Below are positions 23,720 to 47,900 of a DNA stretch of 64,000 nt, piece by piece. The notes beneath the pieces are model-generated. The model was not told the DNA's origin. It did no database searches and saw only the letters and a program-made list of their open reading frames with translations. Positions within the stretch are counted from its first letter, which is position 1. Each line of letters starts with the position of its first letter. Source of the DNA: Membranipora membranacea. Its lineage: Eukaryota; Bryozoa; Gymnolaemata; Cheilostomatida; Membraniporidae. The position numbers were made by a program, and so were the translations under genes. The DNA lies in NCBI GenBank assembly GCA_914767715.1, contig OU612073.1, positions 14,756,001-14,820,000 on the forward strand, in the 5' to 3' direction.

Positions 23720-25527
23720 ATGTTCACTTTATGGAGTATATCACTGCTGATGACAGCATTGGGCTCAGCAAGCGCAAGATTCATCGATATGAGTGAGTAT
23801 ATATAAATCCATATGTCCGCAACGGAAAGTATTTTGTAATTTTGTTAATACCATGTTAGCTAGATTTTATTTGTATTAAAATTTTATTAAAATAACCCAC
23901 AGCATCACCATGTTTAAAGACAATACTCAGTAGGAGGGTTTTATTGTTTGCTAGACCAAGTTTGGTCCATTTGTCTGCATTCAAAGTTGCTACCGATCAA
24001 CTCGTCATGCCGGCGTCACCAGTGGAATGGAGCAACTGGAATGCAGGGAATTGGATTAAACTTGATCTAATTGTTTGCCCTTTTGCCTCTCAACCCCCTT
24101 CAAAGTTTTCTACACAAAAATAAGGGCAGGAGGAGTATTGGAACTAAAAATTAAAATGAACTGATATGTTGTTCATTATAAAAATTCACCAGCATAAAAC
24201 CCTCAAATCCTCCATTTAAAGGCGTTGGACAATTTTTTATAATGTGTTTATTCTCTCCCCAGGATTTTTGAATTTCGGACCAGATCCAGTGACACCACCA
24301 GTCTTTCCAAACTTTGCACCTAACTCAGTAGATCCGCGTCCAATCATTCCTCAGGAGAGCGAGCCGACTGCCTCACACACCTTCAACCAGCCTCCACCTG
24401 CTATCCTGGAACTACTCCCTCCATTTGGCAGCCAGTTGATAGATGCAACCACCACAACGTTTCCAGAACCGATCGCAGAAGTCACCACGTTCCCTACCAC
24501 AACTGACATAAGCTTGCGGGGCTCGACAGATATTGTAACGGGCGGTGAAGTAGCAGAGGAACCTAGCGAGGACTTGATTTTCCAGATAGCTACGTTACCA
24601 TCCCCTGTATATAGCAATTTAGTCTACACTGCCCCGCCACCAGCAGCTCCAATATTGGCTCCTTTTCCTAACGCAGAAGTACCCAATGTGGACCTTGTGT
24701 TTGAGAAAGCAACACTGCCAGTTACAACTGAGGACGCCGATATCCAATCAACAACGCCTGACTTCACTACCACATCAGAACCCATTTTCACTGATCCAAC
24801 AACAACCAAAATTCCGCTAACAACAGACATACAGACAGAAGCTTCCACCATAAACATTCCCGTCCCTAAACCCTCGATAGCCAAGCAAGACAAGAAGAAA
24901 AATGGGGGCAAAGGAAGAAAGATACCGCCAGTAACTGGGGATATCTCTTTACCAATAATAGACATAGCACAAGTTCCAGTCGTCCAGCAGCAGGTAATAG
25001 AGGTAACACCCCCACCTTCACTTGCAATTGCTGGATTCCCCTTCAACTTACAGGTAGCACCATCAGCCCAGCAACTCAGCGTAACCAATAACAACGCAGA
25101 CACACACTCAATAAACTTTAGCTCGAATATTACAAGAAATTACTCACTTCCTCAAATAAGGCTTTCACATACCCGCATTTCAAAGACCGTAAATCGACCA
25201 ATCAGTATATCCATACGAACTCAGGTAAGAACCGACAAAAATGGAAACTTGAGAGTGAATCGTCAACAGAGAATTGGTAATAAGGTCGTCAATGCAGGTA
25301 ACAGAGGAAGAGGCGCTGGCAATGCACGCATAAGAGTTGGCAAAATTGTAGAAAACAGCAAAAGTCAAAACGGCAAAAGCCAAAACAGCAATATAGGTAA
25401 AAAGCATACAAGCAATGGTCCTTCTGTTCCAGGGCAAAATATAACTCAAGTGCCAGTCCAGAAAAGAACCAATAAAAATCACAAAAATGCGAAACAACAA
25501 CATACTGGCCAGTCAAGCAGTACATAA
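23720..25527 (+). CDS. SEC5: secreted Pro/Thr-rich, mucin-like protein with basic C-terminus
   Basis: Coding exons are 23720-23792 and 24263-25527, giving 445 aa. The signal peptide ends near GSASA (residue 19). The intron after residue 24 is phase 1, as in SEC1-SEC4. Residues about 25-210 are rich in Pro, Thr, Ala and Glu, with many TTT or TTE runs: likely O-glycosylated if secreted. A Lys-rich patch follows at about residue 215 (KQDKKKNGGKGRK). The last 110 residues are basic and rich in Asn, Gly, Arg and Gln, with NSKSQNGKSQNSN-type repeats. There is no separate basic exon, so the tail may be fused into the long exon. Shared gene plan and position suggest kinship with SEC1-SEC4, but sequence similarity is weak. 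AATAAA is at 25695-25700. Confidence 0.8.
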
Positions 25528-25984
25528 TTTATACTCCTCAGAAAATCTCACCCTATATATTTTTCTATACACTATCTTATATATTTCTTTGTAGTTTGAA
25601 CTTTGTTGTTGTTGTTGATTATGGTTGTTTTTTTATTATTATATTTTTTACTCAGATAAAAGGTTGAAGGAAGCAGTATTCATCGTATTACATGAATAAA
25701 TGCAAAGTATCACTGAATCCGCTCACGTTTAATTTCATGTGAGCATAAAAACAAAAACAACATTTGGCCATTTCTCAAGGCCAGCTCAAAATTTCTTATA
25801 AATCAATTATATATGAGGATGTCCGTAGACTTCTGCCTTAGGGATAAAATCATAATTCTTATGGTATCAATTACGATGGAATTCGTAACATTCCGAAAAA
25901 ACATGATAAATATTATTATATACATTCATGTGATATTATTTCCACATAGAAGAGGGCCAACTGTACATAGTTTGATTGACAGCA

Positions 25985-31940
<5,956 letters not shown>

Positions 31941-32287
31941 GCTTTCTTTTTGAAAGGATATGTGGGCGTGGTTAAAGGCGGAGACTAAACAATAAACATA
32001 GACATGGAAACTGATTCTAGATCCAATAACTGTTGCGTTTTTGAAAGGGTATCAATGAAGCCAATTAACAAGAGTTGAAAGCTGAGAGAAGTACAAAGTT
32101 TCTTGGAAAACCTCTGAGTTTTATCTGGAAACATCTGCCGTCTGTGTGCCTGCAGTGTTCCATTACTGGATCCAAAGCAAACTTTATTCAGTCAGCCTAA
32201 GATAAAAAGTTGTTCAGTGGATACAGTACTGAGTGGAATAATTTAGAGAACTATCTTTGATAGGTAGATATTGACTGAAAACTCACA
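31941..32287. promoter_or_regulatory. Bidirectional promoter between POLR2F and Akirin
   Basis: Only 347 bp separate the two start codons, and both genes are broadly expressed in animals. A GC-box or KLF-like GTGGGCGTGG lies at about 31961-31970 near the POLR2F side. No TATA box is evident on either side, in contrast to the SEC genes. The shared-promoter role is inferred from spacing. Confidence 0.7.
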
Positions 32288-35200
32288 ATGGCTTGTGCCA
32301 CCATCAGCTTAAAAAGATCTCATGAATTTGACCCTCTAAGTCCAAGGAGGCCTAAAAGAAGGAGATGTGTTCCTATGTCTATCACACCAGTAAATACCAC
32401 ACCAACAAAGCCACCATCAGTATTCAAAGAGGCCACTCCATCTCTCAGTAAAGGTGAGATATTATTCTTAGATAAATTATTGTTGTAATGTATATATATG
32501 CTTAGTTAGTTAGTGAGTTAGGACACGGGTGAGTGCTGTCAAAATTTCTTTTCAACTTGAGAGACTATGACATGAGGGTTGACTACAACTTCTCTACAAT
32601 GAGCTACCTTCAACTACCTACAAGTACACTCTCTGGTCAGTCAAACAACAAACATTCACATTGCTAGCAGACCCAGGTTTTGGAGTAGATCAGTCCAGTC
32701 AGTGACTTTTTTTGTAATAATTATTAATTTCTAGTTCAATAAAATCTGAAGTAGTGAATATCAGTATAGATAGTAGAGTAGGTAAAGTGGCCTGAAAAAA
32801 TCTAATCAATAGATTTGGCATGAAATACTTGGGCTTAGGGCCTATGATGTCTATCTATGATAAATAATTAAAAATGGAATGAGCATACCTGAATCATTCT
32901 TTAACTTATATATATCTACATTCTGATTCATACTTTCAACCGGTAGATGTTTTGTCTAGTATCAAAGGCTTATACTGGCATACTAAACTAGTAAATATAA
33001 ATCTTAATTCTGTATCGATGGATAATTTAAAAAAGTGAAATATCTTCGTCTGACTCACTCCAACTGAATTGCATTGACTCATGAGAGATAGCAGTTACTG
33101 CCTCCTTGTATAATGCCACATGCAGCCTATATTAGGCTTAATTCATCCTTATACCAACCTCACGCAGGGACCAGTAGGACCTCATCATTCTAGTTTGTAG
33201 TCCCGTATGCTTGGGATTGTCAATCTGAATTAGCCCGGCTTCGGGTACCTGTCCCCACTGGTCCCGTTGTGATTTGATTTACGCCTATGATTATGACTTT
33301 CCTTTAACTAACAGACACCCCCCCCTGATTATGGTATCTCGACCATCCTTTAGGGCAAGCAACAGTTTCTAGGAAAAGATTGTTTGGCTGCAACTCCTCA
33401 GATATGTGGGTCATGTCACAGTAGGCTGAGACCTTAGTACTGTAACTGAATGTAAGAACTTTCATGCTGTTCATAGATGTTGAGTTATCATCTGCATGCT
33501 GTTAACATACATCCCTTGCATTTGCATCGCTGTGACAAAGCCTCTATATATACTTGCAGAGCAACTTGCCGCCAGTATACGATCTGAGATTAAGAGGCTG
33601 CAACACAGGAAACAGTTGGCGGCACACACATCATCATCACAGTCCGATAGTTCTGACAACGAGCAGGCTTCCACATCTTCTTCCCCAATGCACCCCAGCA
33701 CTTCATCCCCGTCACAGCAATTGTCTCAACGTAACAAGAAGGACAACACACCGCTCTTCACATTCAAGTAAGATTATCTAGATCACTGTTATATATCAGG
33801 AACCAGTCATTGTTTACTATTTCAGAGAATGCTGCCTCATTTATGTGTAATACCAATGACCGTTCCTTCTCTAGAAAATTGCTTTGTTGGTCACTGCCTC
33901 ATCTTGAAAGTGAGAGTTATCCGCCCATTTAGTGTTCACCAGTGAAATGCCGGAAGACGTCACAACTACTTTCATTAACCTGCATAAAACTAGTTTAGGC
34001 GCATGACGTACACCATGTTTTCGCAGCGTGTTTCATATCATGTTTTCATGGACATATAGTATTTGGTGTTAGTATCCATATTTCGATATCCATAGATGAC
34101 AGGTGATCAGTTGCTTTCAACAGTATTGCATCCATTGCCATCCCCACAGTGGTTATGTATGGTCGCAACCGATTAATTCATGAGGTGTTGAGATGTTTGT
34201 GAGGTGTTGATCTTTATGACACGATGTTATGCAGGCAGGTGACTCATATATGTGAGAGGATGGTGAAGGAGAGAACTGAACAGTTATGTGATGAATATGA
34301 TAAGGTGCTAACAGGCAAAATGGCTGAACAGTATGAGGCTTTCCTTAAATTCAACCACGACCAGATCCAGCGTCAATTTTCTACATCTGAAGCTGCCTCA
34401 TGTGAGTACCTAGTAGTCCTACTACGCTGTGTATCAGTTTCTGGAAAAGTCCTGTGACAGTTCATATTTCTTTAGATTTTCGCATTACTTTTCCTAAGGA
34501 CAAAATTAATGGTTTTGGTATAATCAGACTTGGCGCTGCTGCTACTCTATTCATAACGTTTTTTTCAAGGTCTGTGAGAAGTTTCAAATATCCAAACTTC
34601 AGCACCCCATTATTATGGACAGGTGGCACTTTGACAACGGCTCCAATAATGAGCATAAATATAGCACTCCGGATTTATCGGATTTCATGTCCATCAAATG
34701 TGGCAACTTCAGCTCTTTCAAAAGTATAATTATGTTTATGAGGAACCATTCAAACCTACTAGATCACCTTTAATCCTATGATATGGCTCTGGTCCTTTGA
34801 ATTGGTCCAGACAATGATTATCACTTTGCTTTGTCCTGGCCAATTAATCAAGTTACTTAGTGAAAGGTGTGCTTTATCTCCATGGAGTTTTGTTGACATG
34901 TATGCAATCTGTGAGCCCAATAGTGTGCTAGCGTGTAATTACAAAGATAGGCCACTGAACATAGCATTGCTACACACCAAGTATCATCCCTGTCCTGTAA
35001 AAGTTTTCAAGCTGGCTGCCCTTGACTTGTTTCATTACCCTTTCCACTTTGATTGAACTAGATTGAGTTTGATCCAATTTGAGTTCATTTGGAATTGCTC
35101 TCCCCCTAGCCAATGGCAGCCTACTAGTAGCATAAAAACCAGTCAACTCTCAGCCAAACTTGAACAAGCTCTGAATCAGGACAGCTCACCCAAAACATGC

Positions 35201-35436
35201 TACAATGAATGCATGTTGCCCTGAATGTAGGGGTAGCTTGCCAAGTCCTGCAACGTACGTTCAATTGGGTTCTTCCCTCCATAATTACAATACCTAATAA
35301 TGTTTTAGGATAATTAATCAGCTTCTTGTTAGATAAGTGACATGTGTAAGAACATTCGCTGTTGGGCTGTAGACTGGTACTTGGTAGATGGTAAGCTGAT
35401 ACTTAGAATTTTCGTTTCCTTGTAGATCTGTCATAG
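32288..35436 (+). CDS. AKIRIN: Akirin, nuclear transcription co-factor
   Basis: Exons 32288-32453, 33560-33767, 34235-34401 and a micro-exon 35426-35436 join in frame to 183 aa. The N-terminus is MACATISLKRSHEFDPLSP followed by the nuclear signal RRPKRRRC (residues 20-27), as in all akirins. The middle is Ser-rich and variable. The C-terminal third has ICERMVKERTEQLCDEYDKV and KMAEQYEAFLKFNHDQIQ, and the protein ends SYLS, with only the last residues in the 11-nt exon. Akirins act in the nucleus, linking transcription factors such as NF-kB or Twist to SWI/SNF remodellers, and AKIRIN2 in vertebrates helps nuclear import of proteasomes. A possible poly(A) signal is at 36388-36393. Confidence 0.96.
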
Positions 35437-36646
35437 ACCGCTAGGCTCCAGAAAAATGTGTCACAGAAGCACGACACTGTGGCAAGTGGAGAAAACTTAT
35501 ACTAATTACAACAGGGCCGAACAGAAAATGGACAATAAGAAAACACTTGGACTCATAAATTATACCTATACGCTGCTCTCAAAGAGACATTACCTGTTAT
35601 TTAGCCTTTCAAATAACTAGAGCACTTGTTGAACCCAAAGGAGAGAGAAAAACTTATTAGCGGAAGGGTTTTTGCACTGTAGTTAAACTTTTTTGTTTAT
35701 TTAATAACATTATTATTGTCACTAGTACCCCTATGTCCTCGCCCCTCGAATTATGGTAGCCTATATTTTACCAATCAATGCAGACCATAAAGTATTCTTA
35801 TTTACTTTAGTGTAGTTGAGTCGCGAGGTATAATTACACTGTGCTATTCAGTGCCAGTTCAATAGTCCCTTCTCCGGTGGTCATAGGGATTCAAATTAGA
35901 AAATCAGCAAGAAAGCTTTGCAGATTTACTAATGTTTTTTTGACAGTTTTCGATCACTTGTACAGCGATGCTGCAGGTAGACTCTTAAGAAGCCTACTGC
36001 GCCCACTTTGGCACAATTAAATCTATAATTATTAGGTAGTATGAAGTTTGAAACCTGTTTCATGTATGTTTATGTGTAGCATATCATATATAATATGGCC
36101 AATTTACAATACCTATGCCTTTTCACCTTTTTTTTGTTGAAAACCTGAGAAATTATGTAATGTACATTATTTTGTCATTATTGATCAGTCCCTATGGTCA
36201 AATAGTCTGAAGCCTTCATAAGATTTACTCAAATAATCATCATAACCATTATTATTAATATTATTATATTATTAATCTAACTTAAAAGCTTTATGAGAGA
36301 ATTTATGACTTTTAATACTATAAAAATGTGAATACTAGTATTTATCCCTGCTTAAGTATAATATTGTGTGGAAATTTCATAAAAACAAATAAAATGTTTA
36401 TGAAAAAACCTACTGCTAACAATGAGTTTGTTTGTGGCGGAGAGAAGTTCTTTGGGAGCAACTGTTTCTCTTGTCAGCTCAAGATCAAAACTACCAGGGC
36501 CAAAAGTGAATGTACTTGAACGGCCCCATGCCCATGGTTCTCTAAAAAAATGAGATAACAAGCTATTCATGGCTTATATACTGCCAACAGATTGTCAGTT
36601 GTTCCTGGGCATCTCTTGGCGGTGAGTCCATTGAGCAATATGCAGG

Positions 36647-37208
36647 TTACAACAGATCCAAGTCAGACTTGTCACTGCGAACGAGAGAAGGTAAAACTAC
36701 GTCAAGTTGCTGTCGTGTCGGGTTGACATTTTTGGAGGTTCTGCTTCTGCCATGCTGCATGTTGGCTTGCGCTTCTATCTGCTTATCCAATAAAGATTTT
36801 CGTGATTGTCTCCACTCGGTTTCAGAGAAATATTGCACAGTTTTGCTGACTTGCTTCTCATGTCTTAACTGGTGTAAGGTCTCAAGCCAATGGTAGTAAT
36901 TTCTCTTCATGGCCTTTTTGTAGGCAGCATCTATACCTTTCAGTGTCACTTCGAAGTCTTTCTGCCTGCGAAGGTTACGTAGCGTAGCATTAATTTCTTC
37001 TGCACCTGGGCCTATTTGCTACAAAAACTAAGTACTGTTAAAAAAATAGTGGAAAGGTTGGAGCAGCAGAGGCAGACTGCTACCAAAATCACCTAGCTCT
37101 GGAAGATGGCACGATGAATGTCTTCTATACTTGTTAAATATTGCTGAATCGCCAACTAGATGGTTTATGAGATAGCTTTTAGCTTACCTTGGAGTTAGGC
37201 TGCGTCAT
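36647..37208 (-). CDS. Small Lys/Arg- and Gln-rich helical protein, unrecognised (130 aa)
   Basis: Two exons on the minus strand: 37208-37188 (MTQPNSK, donor AAG|GTAAGC) and 37018-36647 (acceptor TTTTTGTAG). They join in phase 0. There is no signal peptide or membrane segment. The protein is highly charged and probably mostly helical, with aromatic residues in the middle (NYYHWLETLHQLRHEK, ETEWRQSRKSLLDKQIEAQ) and a looser C-terminus ending KSDLDLL. The size and composition resemble small ciliary microtubule-inner proteins, but I find no motif that proves this. It lies convergent with Akirin. Confidence 0.7.
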
Positions 37209-39228
37209 GGTGCTGCCTAATCGTCACAGCTTACTCCTTGCAACTGTTTATGAATTTATCCCAATATATAGTTTGGTTATCAGATCGCTCTGTGAAAGAA
37301 GCATGTGTTATAAATCCCACCACCTTCTATGTATGTAATGGCGTGAGAGAAGTGAGAGTTTGGCGTGGTTGTTTGTGTTTGTTAATCTCTAGTGAGATAA
37401 TAAACTCGATCTCTAAGGTAAATTACACTCTATGCTGATGTCACGCAATCCAGTGTCTACAATAATTCCCTCAGGTGTATGGACGAGTATAGGTCTGTCT
37501 ATGACCTCCCGCTCTGCCTCTTTTATAAATGATAAAGTATCGCATTAGCTTTTATATAAATTACATTATTATATTGTGCATAGCGTCGATTGAGGAATAG
37601 AATAAATAATGCATCTTGATGATTAGATGAAGAGGCCAGCAATCTATAGATTAGCCTGTGGTTCATGAAGATGAGCCCAATATCTTACGGGTGGTGCTAC
37701 CAATACCTGTAAACAAACTACTAGTTCCTAATGTTGTTATCTCGTGTCATCCCTTTAATTCACCATCAAACAGGGAAACATGAGATGCCATGATGGTAGT
37801 TAGGAACTCTCAGCCAGAGAGGCTGCTCAACATTACCAGCATCTGACAGCTCCATATTTGAATAAGGAAATTGATCCATTCAACAAAATTTAATTTAAAT
37901 ATTAATTTGCCTATGTCATCAGATATTAGATTGGATATACATTAATGAAGCCCACTTGGAAATTAGAGTTAAGCACGGATTTTCATTTTCTGATTTGTCA
38001 CACAGAACTGATTCAGAATTCATCCATTATTCAAGATTATGACTTTCCACCATCATTACCCCTATTTTCGGAGTGTAACCAATCCATCTGCTTCAAGTAA
38101 GATTCACAAAAACATGATCCCGAACAGTTTCAGATCATATTTTTTATTTCATTTTGATATCAAAAAACCATAAAACCATTTTGTTGAGTTTGATACGAGG
38201 GTGTAGATTTTATACAAAACTTCGATATCTCATTTTGACATCTGAAATTTATCACATTACAAGCAAATCATCTTCAGAAAAAAGTTATAAAAACAATTAC
38301 ATTAAAATAATGTTCATATGTGGTATATATCCAGGTGAGAATTTCATAATATATATTCCGTTATTGAATGCTTTTGCATAGATTTAAGTACATGTAGTTT
38401 TTTTGGCTGAAATGAGTATAAAATAATGGTTACCGGAAACGGGTAAAATGTGGGCTTACACGAGCTTTATCACACATATGCTGGCTGAAAAGGCAGTAAT
38501 GTAAAAAATAGATCTCTTTTAGCAGCATAAAATGCAGGCCATCAAATGAAACTAACATTAGAAGCACAGATTCAGGCCATATTGCAACACTATAATTTAA
38601 AATTGTGCAAGATAAAATTTGATCTAAGCTAACATTATGCAAAAAGAAATGAGTTCAAACAAATTTCCTTTGCTGAAAATAGTTGTGCAATCATGTCGCT
38701 AGTAATGATTAAAATACTTCAACATTATAAAAACTCAGTCGTAGGTCTGCAGTGTTCAATTGGCTATTTACAATTTGGTAAGGTTAATTGGGCAAATGTA
38801 CATTTCTTCCCACAGTTATAAGAGCCAATAATCAGTTAGCAATTTGATTTGGAGTTCAGACACTTCTCCCCTTCCCAAATGTGCCTCAATTAATGATTGG
38901 ATCATATTTCCAATTAAAATATTACCCCCTTCTACCACTTGTTATAAATGAGTGCGGCTGCATGGGGTCCTGATGTTCCAGGTGATAAATATAAGATTCG
39001 AGGAGGGTGAGGGAAGAGGGGGTAGGGGCGTATGTGGGAGATGGGGGAGGGGGCTGGAGTAAAATAGCTACCTGCCACGTATGTAGCACATTAATGGTAT
39101 GGAGGAACTTATATATTAGCTGTTGTATATCAGTATTTGCTTCTCAACCATTCATAAACAAAATATTTACATCTTCTTCATACAAGCGAAGCCTCTGCTA
39201 AGCAGCTGATGTGTACAGTTGTGGATGA
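37209..39228. other. Spacer between the 130-aa gene and FAM76
   Basis: No supported gene. It contains the G-rich tract at 39001-39057 and presumably the FAM76 3' UTR at its right end. Confidence 0.55.
39001..39057 (+). other. G-rich tract, possible G-quadruplex
   Basis: More than six runs of three to five G occur within 57 bases on the plus strand, downstream of the FAM76 stop codon (FAM76 reads on the other strand). Confidence 0.6.
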
Positions 39229-44646
<5,418 letters not shown>

Positions 44647-44986
44647 CCTTTCATACAAGGGATAGAACAAATTAGCAGACCAAAATATCTTTAACAATAG
44701 AACTACTAAAAACTAGATTCTCTCATAGAGAAACTGTGAATCACCTGAGTGATCGGAAATAATTCAATGCGCAGAAGCAATACCACAATTGACCAATTAG
44801 CAATCAGATTTCAAAATTGGAAGCGGCTTGCTGGCCCGGATGACAACATTGGTTTGGCTTGGAAACCAAGCTACAAAAAATTTGTATGCTTGTACATGTG
44901 AATTTTTGGAATTGAGAAAACAATGCTTTGAAATAGACAAATGCTGATCTAATTGTTGTATTTTGAAGGCATAAACCTATACAAGC
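44647..44986. promoter_or_regulatory. Bidirectional promoter between FAM76 and CEP57
   Basis: 340 bp lie between the two divergent start codons. A CCAAT-like site (GACCAATTAGCAATC) lies at about 44791. No TATA box is evident. The same divergent pair exists in human (FAM76B with CEP57), which supports a shared promoter. Confidence 0.75.
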
Positions 44987-47900
44987 ATGGATGACTTGTA
45001 CAAAACAGTAAGTACTTATACAGATGTATTGCTGCTGAATTAATGTATGAGGAGGATCTCATGGAAAATCGAATTTCACTCATTCACAGCAGTCACTACT
45101 GTTGTCTGTAACACACTTGTCATGTGCATATTGTTGTATGAGCAAGCAATTCCATCTTCAAATTGGAAATTAGACTCTTACCCCTTGGGGTGACTGATTT
45201 GTTATTGAATCTACCTACTTCTAGACTAGAGAAGTTTCGTTTCAGCTTGCAGGGGTTGGGTCTTTCTTTCTTATTGGACTGGTGATTGACATAATTGGCA
45301 AAGTTTATTTCATTTTCAGCCAGATTATTCAGCGTAGTTGTGACTGAATTGGGGCAAAGTGGATGGCTAGTATTTGATTGAGAAGCGTAGTTAGCCTCGT
45401 TGAAATATCCCCGCCCCTAGCCGATATGTTGTGCCTGATCGGTTAGGAAGAGTGAGGGACCCAATGCCAGGTCATATGGTACTTTTCTCGGCAGCAGTTA
45501 TTGAGGTTGCCTCGATCTGTTTTTCGATTAACCATCTTTTTGTCCTAACAGCGCAATTTGTAGGTTAGAATGTTTGCATAATATAATGAAAGTTGTAGGT
45601 ATGAACCCGACTCAATCCACTAAATATCCATGTGAGCCTACTATGCAATACCCCACATTGATCAACGAAGACGCCCAGGAAAGTGACTTATTGATAAATG
45701 TGTGACATTCCTAGCGTGAAAATGTTGCGATCTGAGTGGGAGCAAAGTACCGTAATGACGTGGCATTTGATCTACCTAACCAAAAAGAGATTGGAACTTT
45801 TTAATTTTTGGGTTTTAACAAATCAATTCAAACTAGCCACCTTGAATCCGAAATCACTTTGAAGTAAAAATTCACACGCAGGTAGATCTGGACAAGTTTC
45901 TTTAAACTAGAGAGCATAGTTTTATCTTTCAACTAGGGAAACCAGATAGGGAGATCAGGTACATGGAAACCCTGCTGCGTATAAATCAAGCTAAACAGAA
46001 TGTGATTATTTGACCACTATTTGTCAGTTAATCATCAAACTCTGAGTTTATATTCAAATATGACTGTTTTGAATGTAGTGATAAGCTCTTTAAGTCTCCT
46101 AATTTGGTATATTTTGTCTGAAGCCATAATATACATATGTTGCCATTATATACATATATCGTTAATTCACATTGGTTCTCATTGTAGCCTACAAAGAATG
46201 GAGGTCGTACGTTGGACTCAGATGAGGTGACCTTATTTCAGACTCCAAACAAGGGTTTAGTAGACAGACACCGACACAACTGGAGGGAGACAACCTCACC
46301 TTCTAGAGGCCTGCCTCACAGTAATCGTGATAGTAAGTAGGCGTAGGGCCTACTGGAATAACCCATGACATACCAGAGTATCCAATGATTTGCCATGCAA
46401 CAATTCATGTTTTCCATTTCAAACGATTGCTTTTTCTTGCCTAACTCTTAGTGTGATGTTTCACCAATTGCATATTCTTTCTTCCTTGATTACAAACTGT
46501 GTAAAGTCAAGATAGGTTTTAACTAGATTAGGCTTTGGTGTTACGTGTGCATACAGTCACCACTACTAAACCTGGTCAACACAGTGGCTCATACTAAATA
46601 TCTACTTCCATTTTATATGCTACGAGAATGCTAACAATGCAAAAAGTGTATAGAATTTAAGTAGAGCCAACACAACCCCAAAAAATTAATCCTAATATAA
46701 TCTAAGCTTACATTGTAAGCTTAAAAGCCAATTACCCAATATAATAGTAACATATTCCACACAATGTTCAGGCTACTGGGGTGACCACTAATTAAAATAC
46801 CTTGACCATTCAAATGCTAGCAATATCTATTCTGGTATGTTTACGATTTGGCCATGAAAACTTCAAGTTTATGGCCTAACCTGTCGGTACCTTTGTAATT
46901 TATTCCAAATAATAAATGGTTGTGATTGTTTCATTGAGGTAAAAAATATCGAATGTGAAATATTACAAAGCACTTTACCTTTTGTGGTATTTAATTTGGG
47001 GCATTGACTATTATTTAGAATAGTGATTTGTTTTAAACAATCAAGCAATACAAACTTGCTATGCAATATGAACCAGTAAAATAAGTGACCTGAAAGTTTA
47101 ACCAATATTAACATAGCTAAGGGGCTGTATTGCCGGTACATGAAATACGCACAGGTACTGTGCAGCATAATTTCATTTATCTCAAACGTACTCAATCAAC
47201 ATTGTATATACACATGCAAGTTGTTAAAGGTTGTTGATTTATTGGTCCCTGTCACAGCAGAAAGGACCGTGTAATGTCATGTAGGTTATTAGTGGCTGAC
47301 GACTCTCATTTTCCTATTCATTCTGTTGTTTCAGATGTTGTTGATGCGTTGAAGAATATTCAGGATAGGATCAGGGCTTTAGAAGTTGAGCGAACCACGG
47401 CTGAAGAAAACCTCAAGGATCTCTCTAAAGAGACAAACTTTTACCGCCAATCACTAGAGAGAATTAGACAACAGTCTCCCAGAACTCCCAAATCTGTCTC
47501 ACCACGAGCCGCTGACGCTGGATATGATCATACTACTCTGTCTGGTCATTCTCCTCGCAGGCCAAGCTCCAGACATCAACACGGTGAATAAATTATCTCA
47601 GCTATCTAGCTGACATATTTATTACAACTTTTTAAAGCCATGGCTAATGTTGATGGCATCTTTGGTTGTTGAGATGGGAGTATGTTTAGGTTGTGAATCA
47701 TGACCAACTAATCAGGTTTCATGAATTTCAGCAAATTTGCTACTGGATAACCAATACTGCAGTCATCAGAACGAATTGATAAGATGTGCCATTTAATTTA
47801 ACCTCACTTGCAAAACAATTCATTTGCTTGATTTGTCCCGATAGCCTCAAGGTGTAATACCAAGTAGCAAGCATAATTGATCTTTTCTAAAAGTTTAAGG

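Noticed and set aside
24351-25525. Long minus-strand open frames (88, 159, 107 and 78 aa) opposite SEC5
   Set aside because: They are shadows of the SEC5 exon: low-complexity coding sequence stays open on the other strand. No splice or promoter support.
34454-35056. Open frames of 77-92 codons inside the last Akirin intron
   Set aside because: Akirin splicing from 34401 to 35426 is fixed by the conserved SYLS ending. The frames have no motif and ordinary intron composition.
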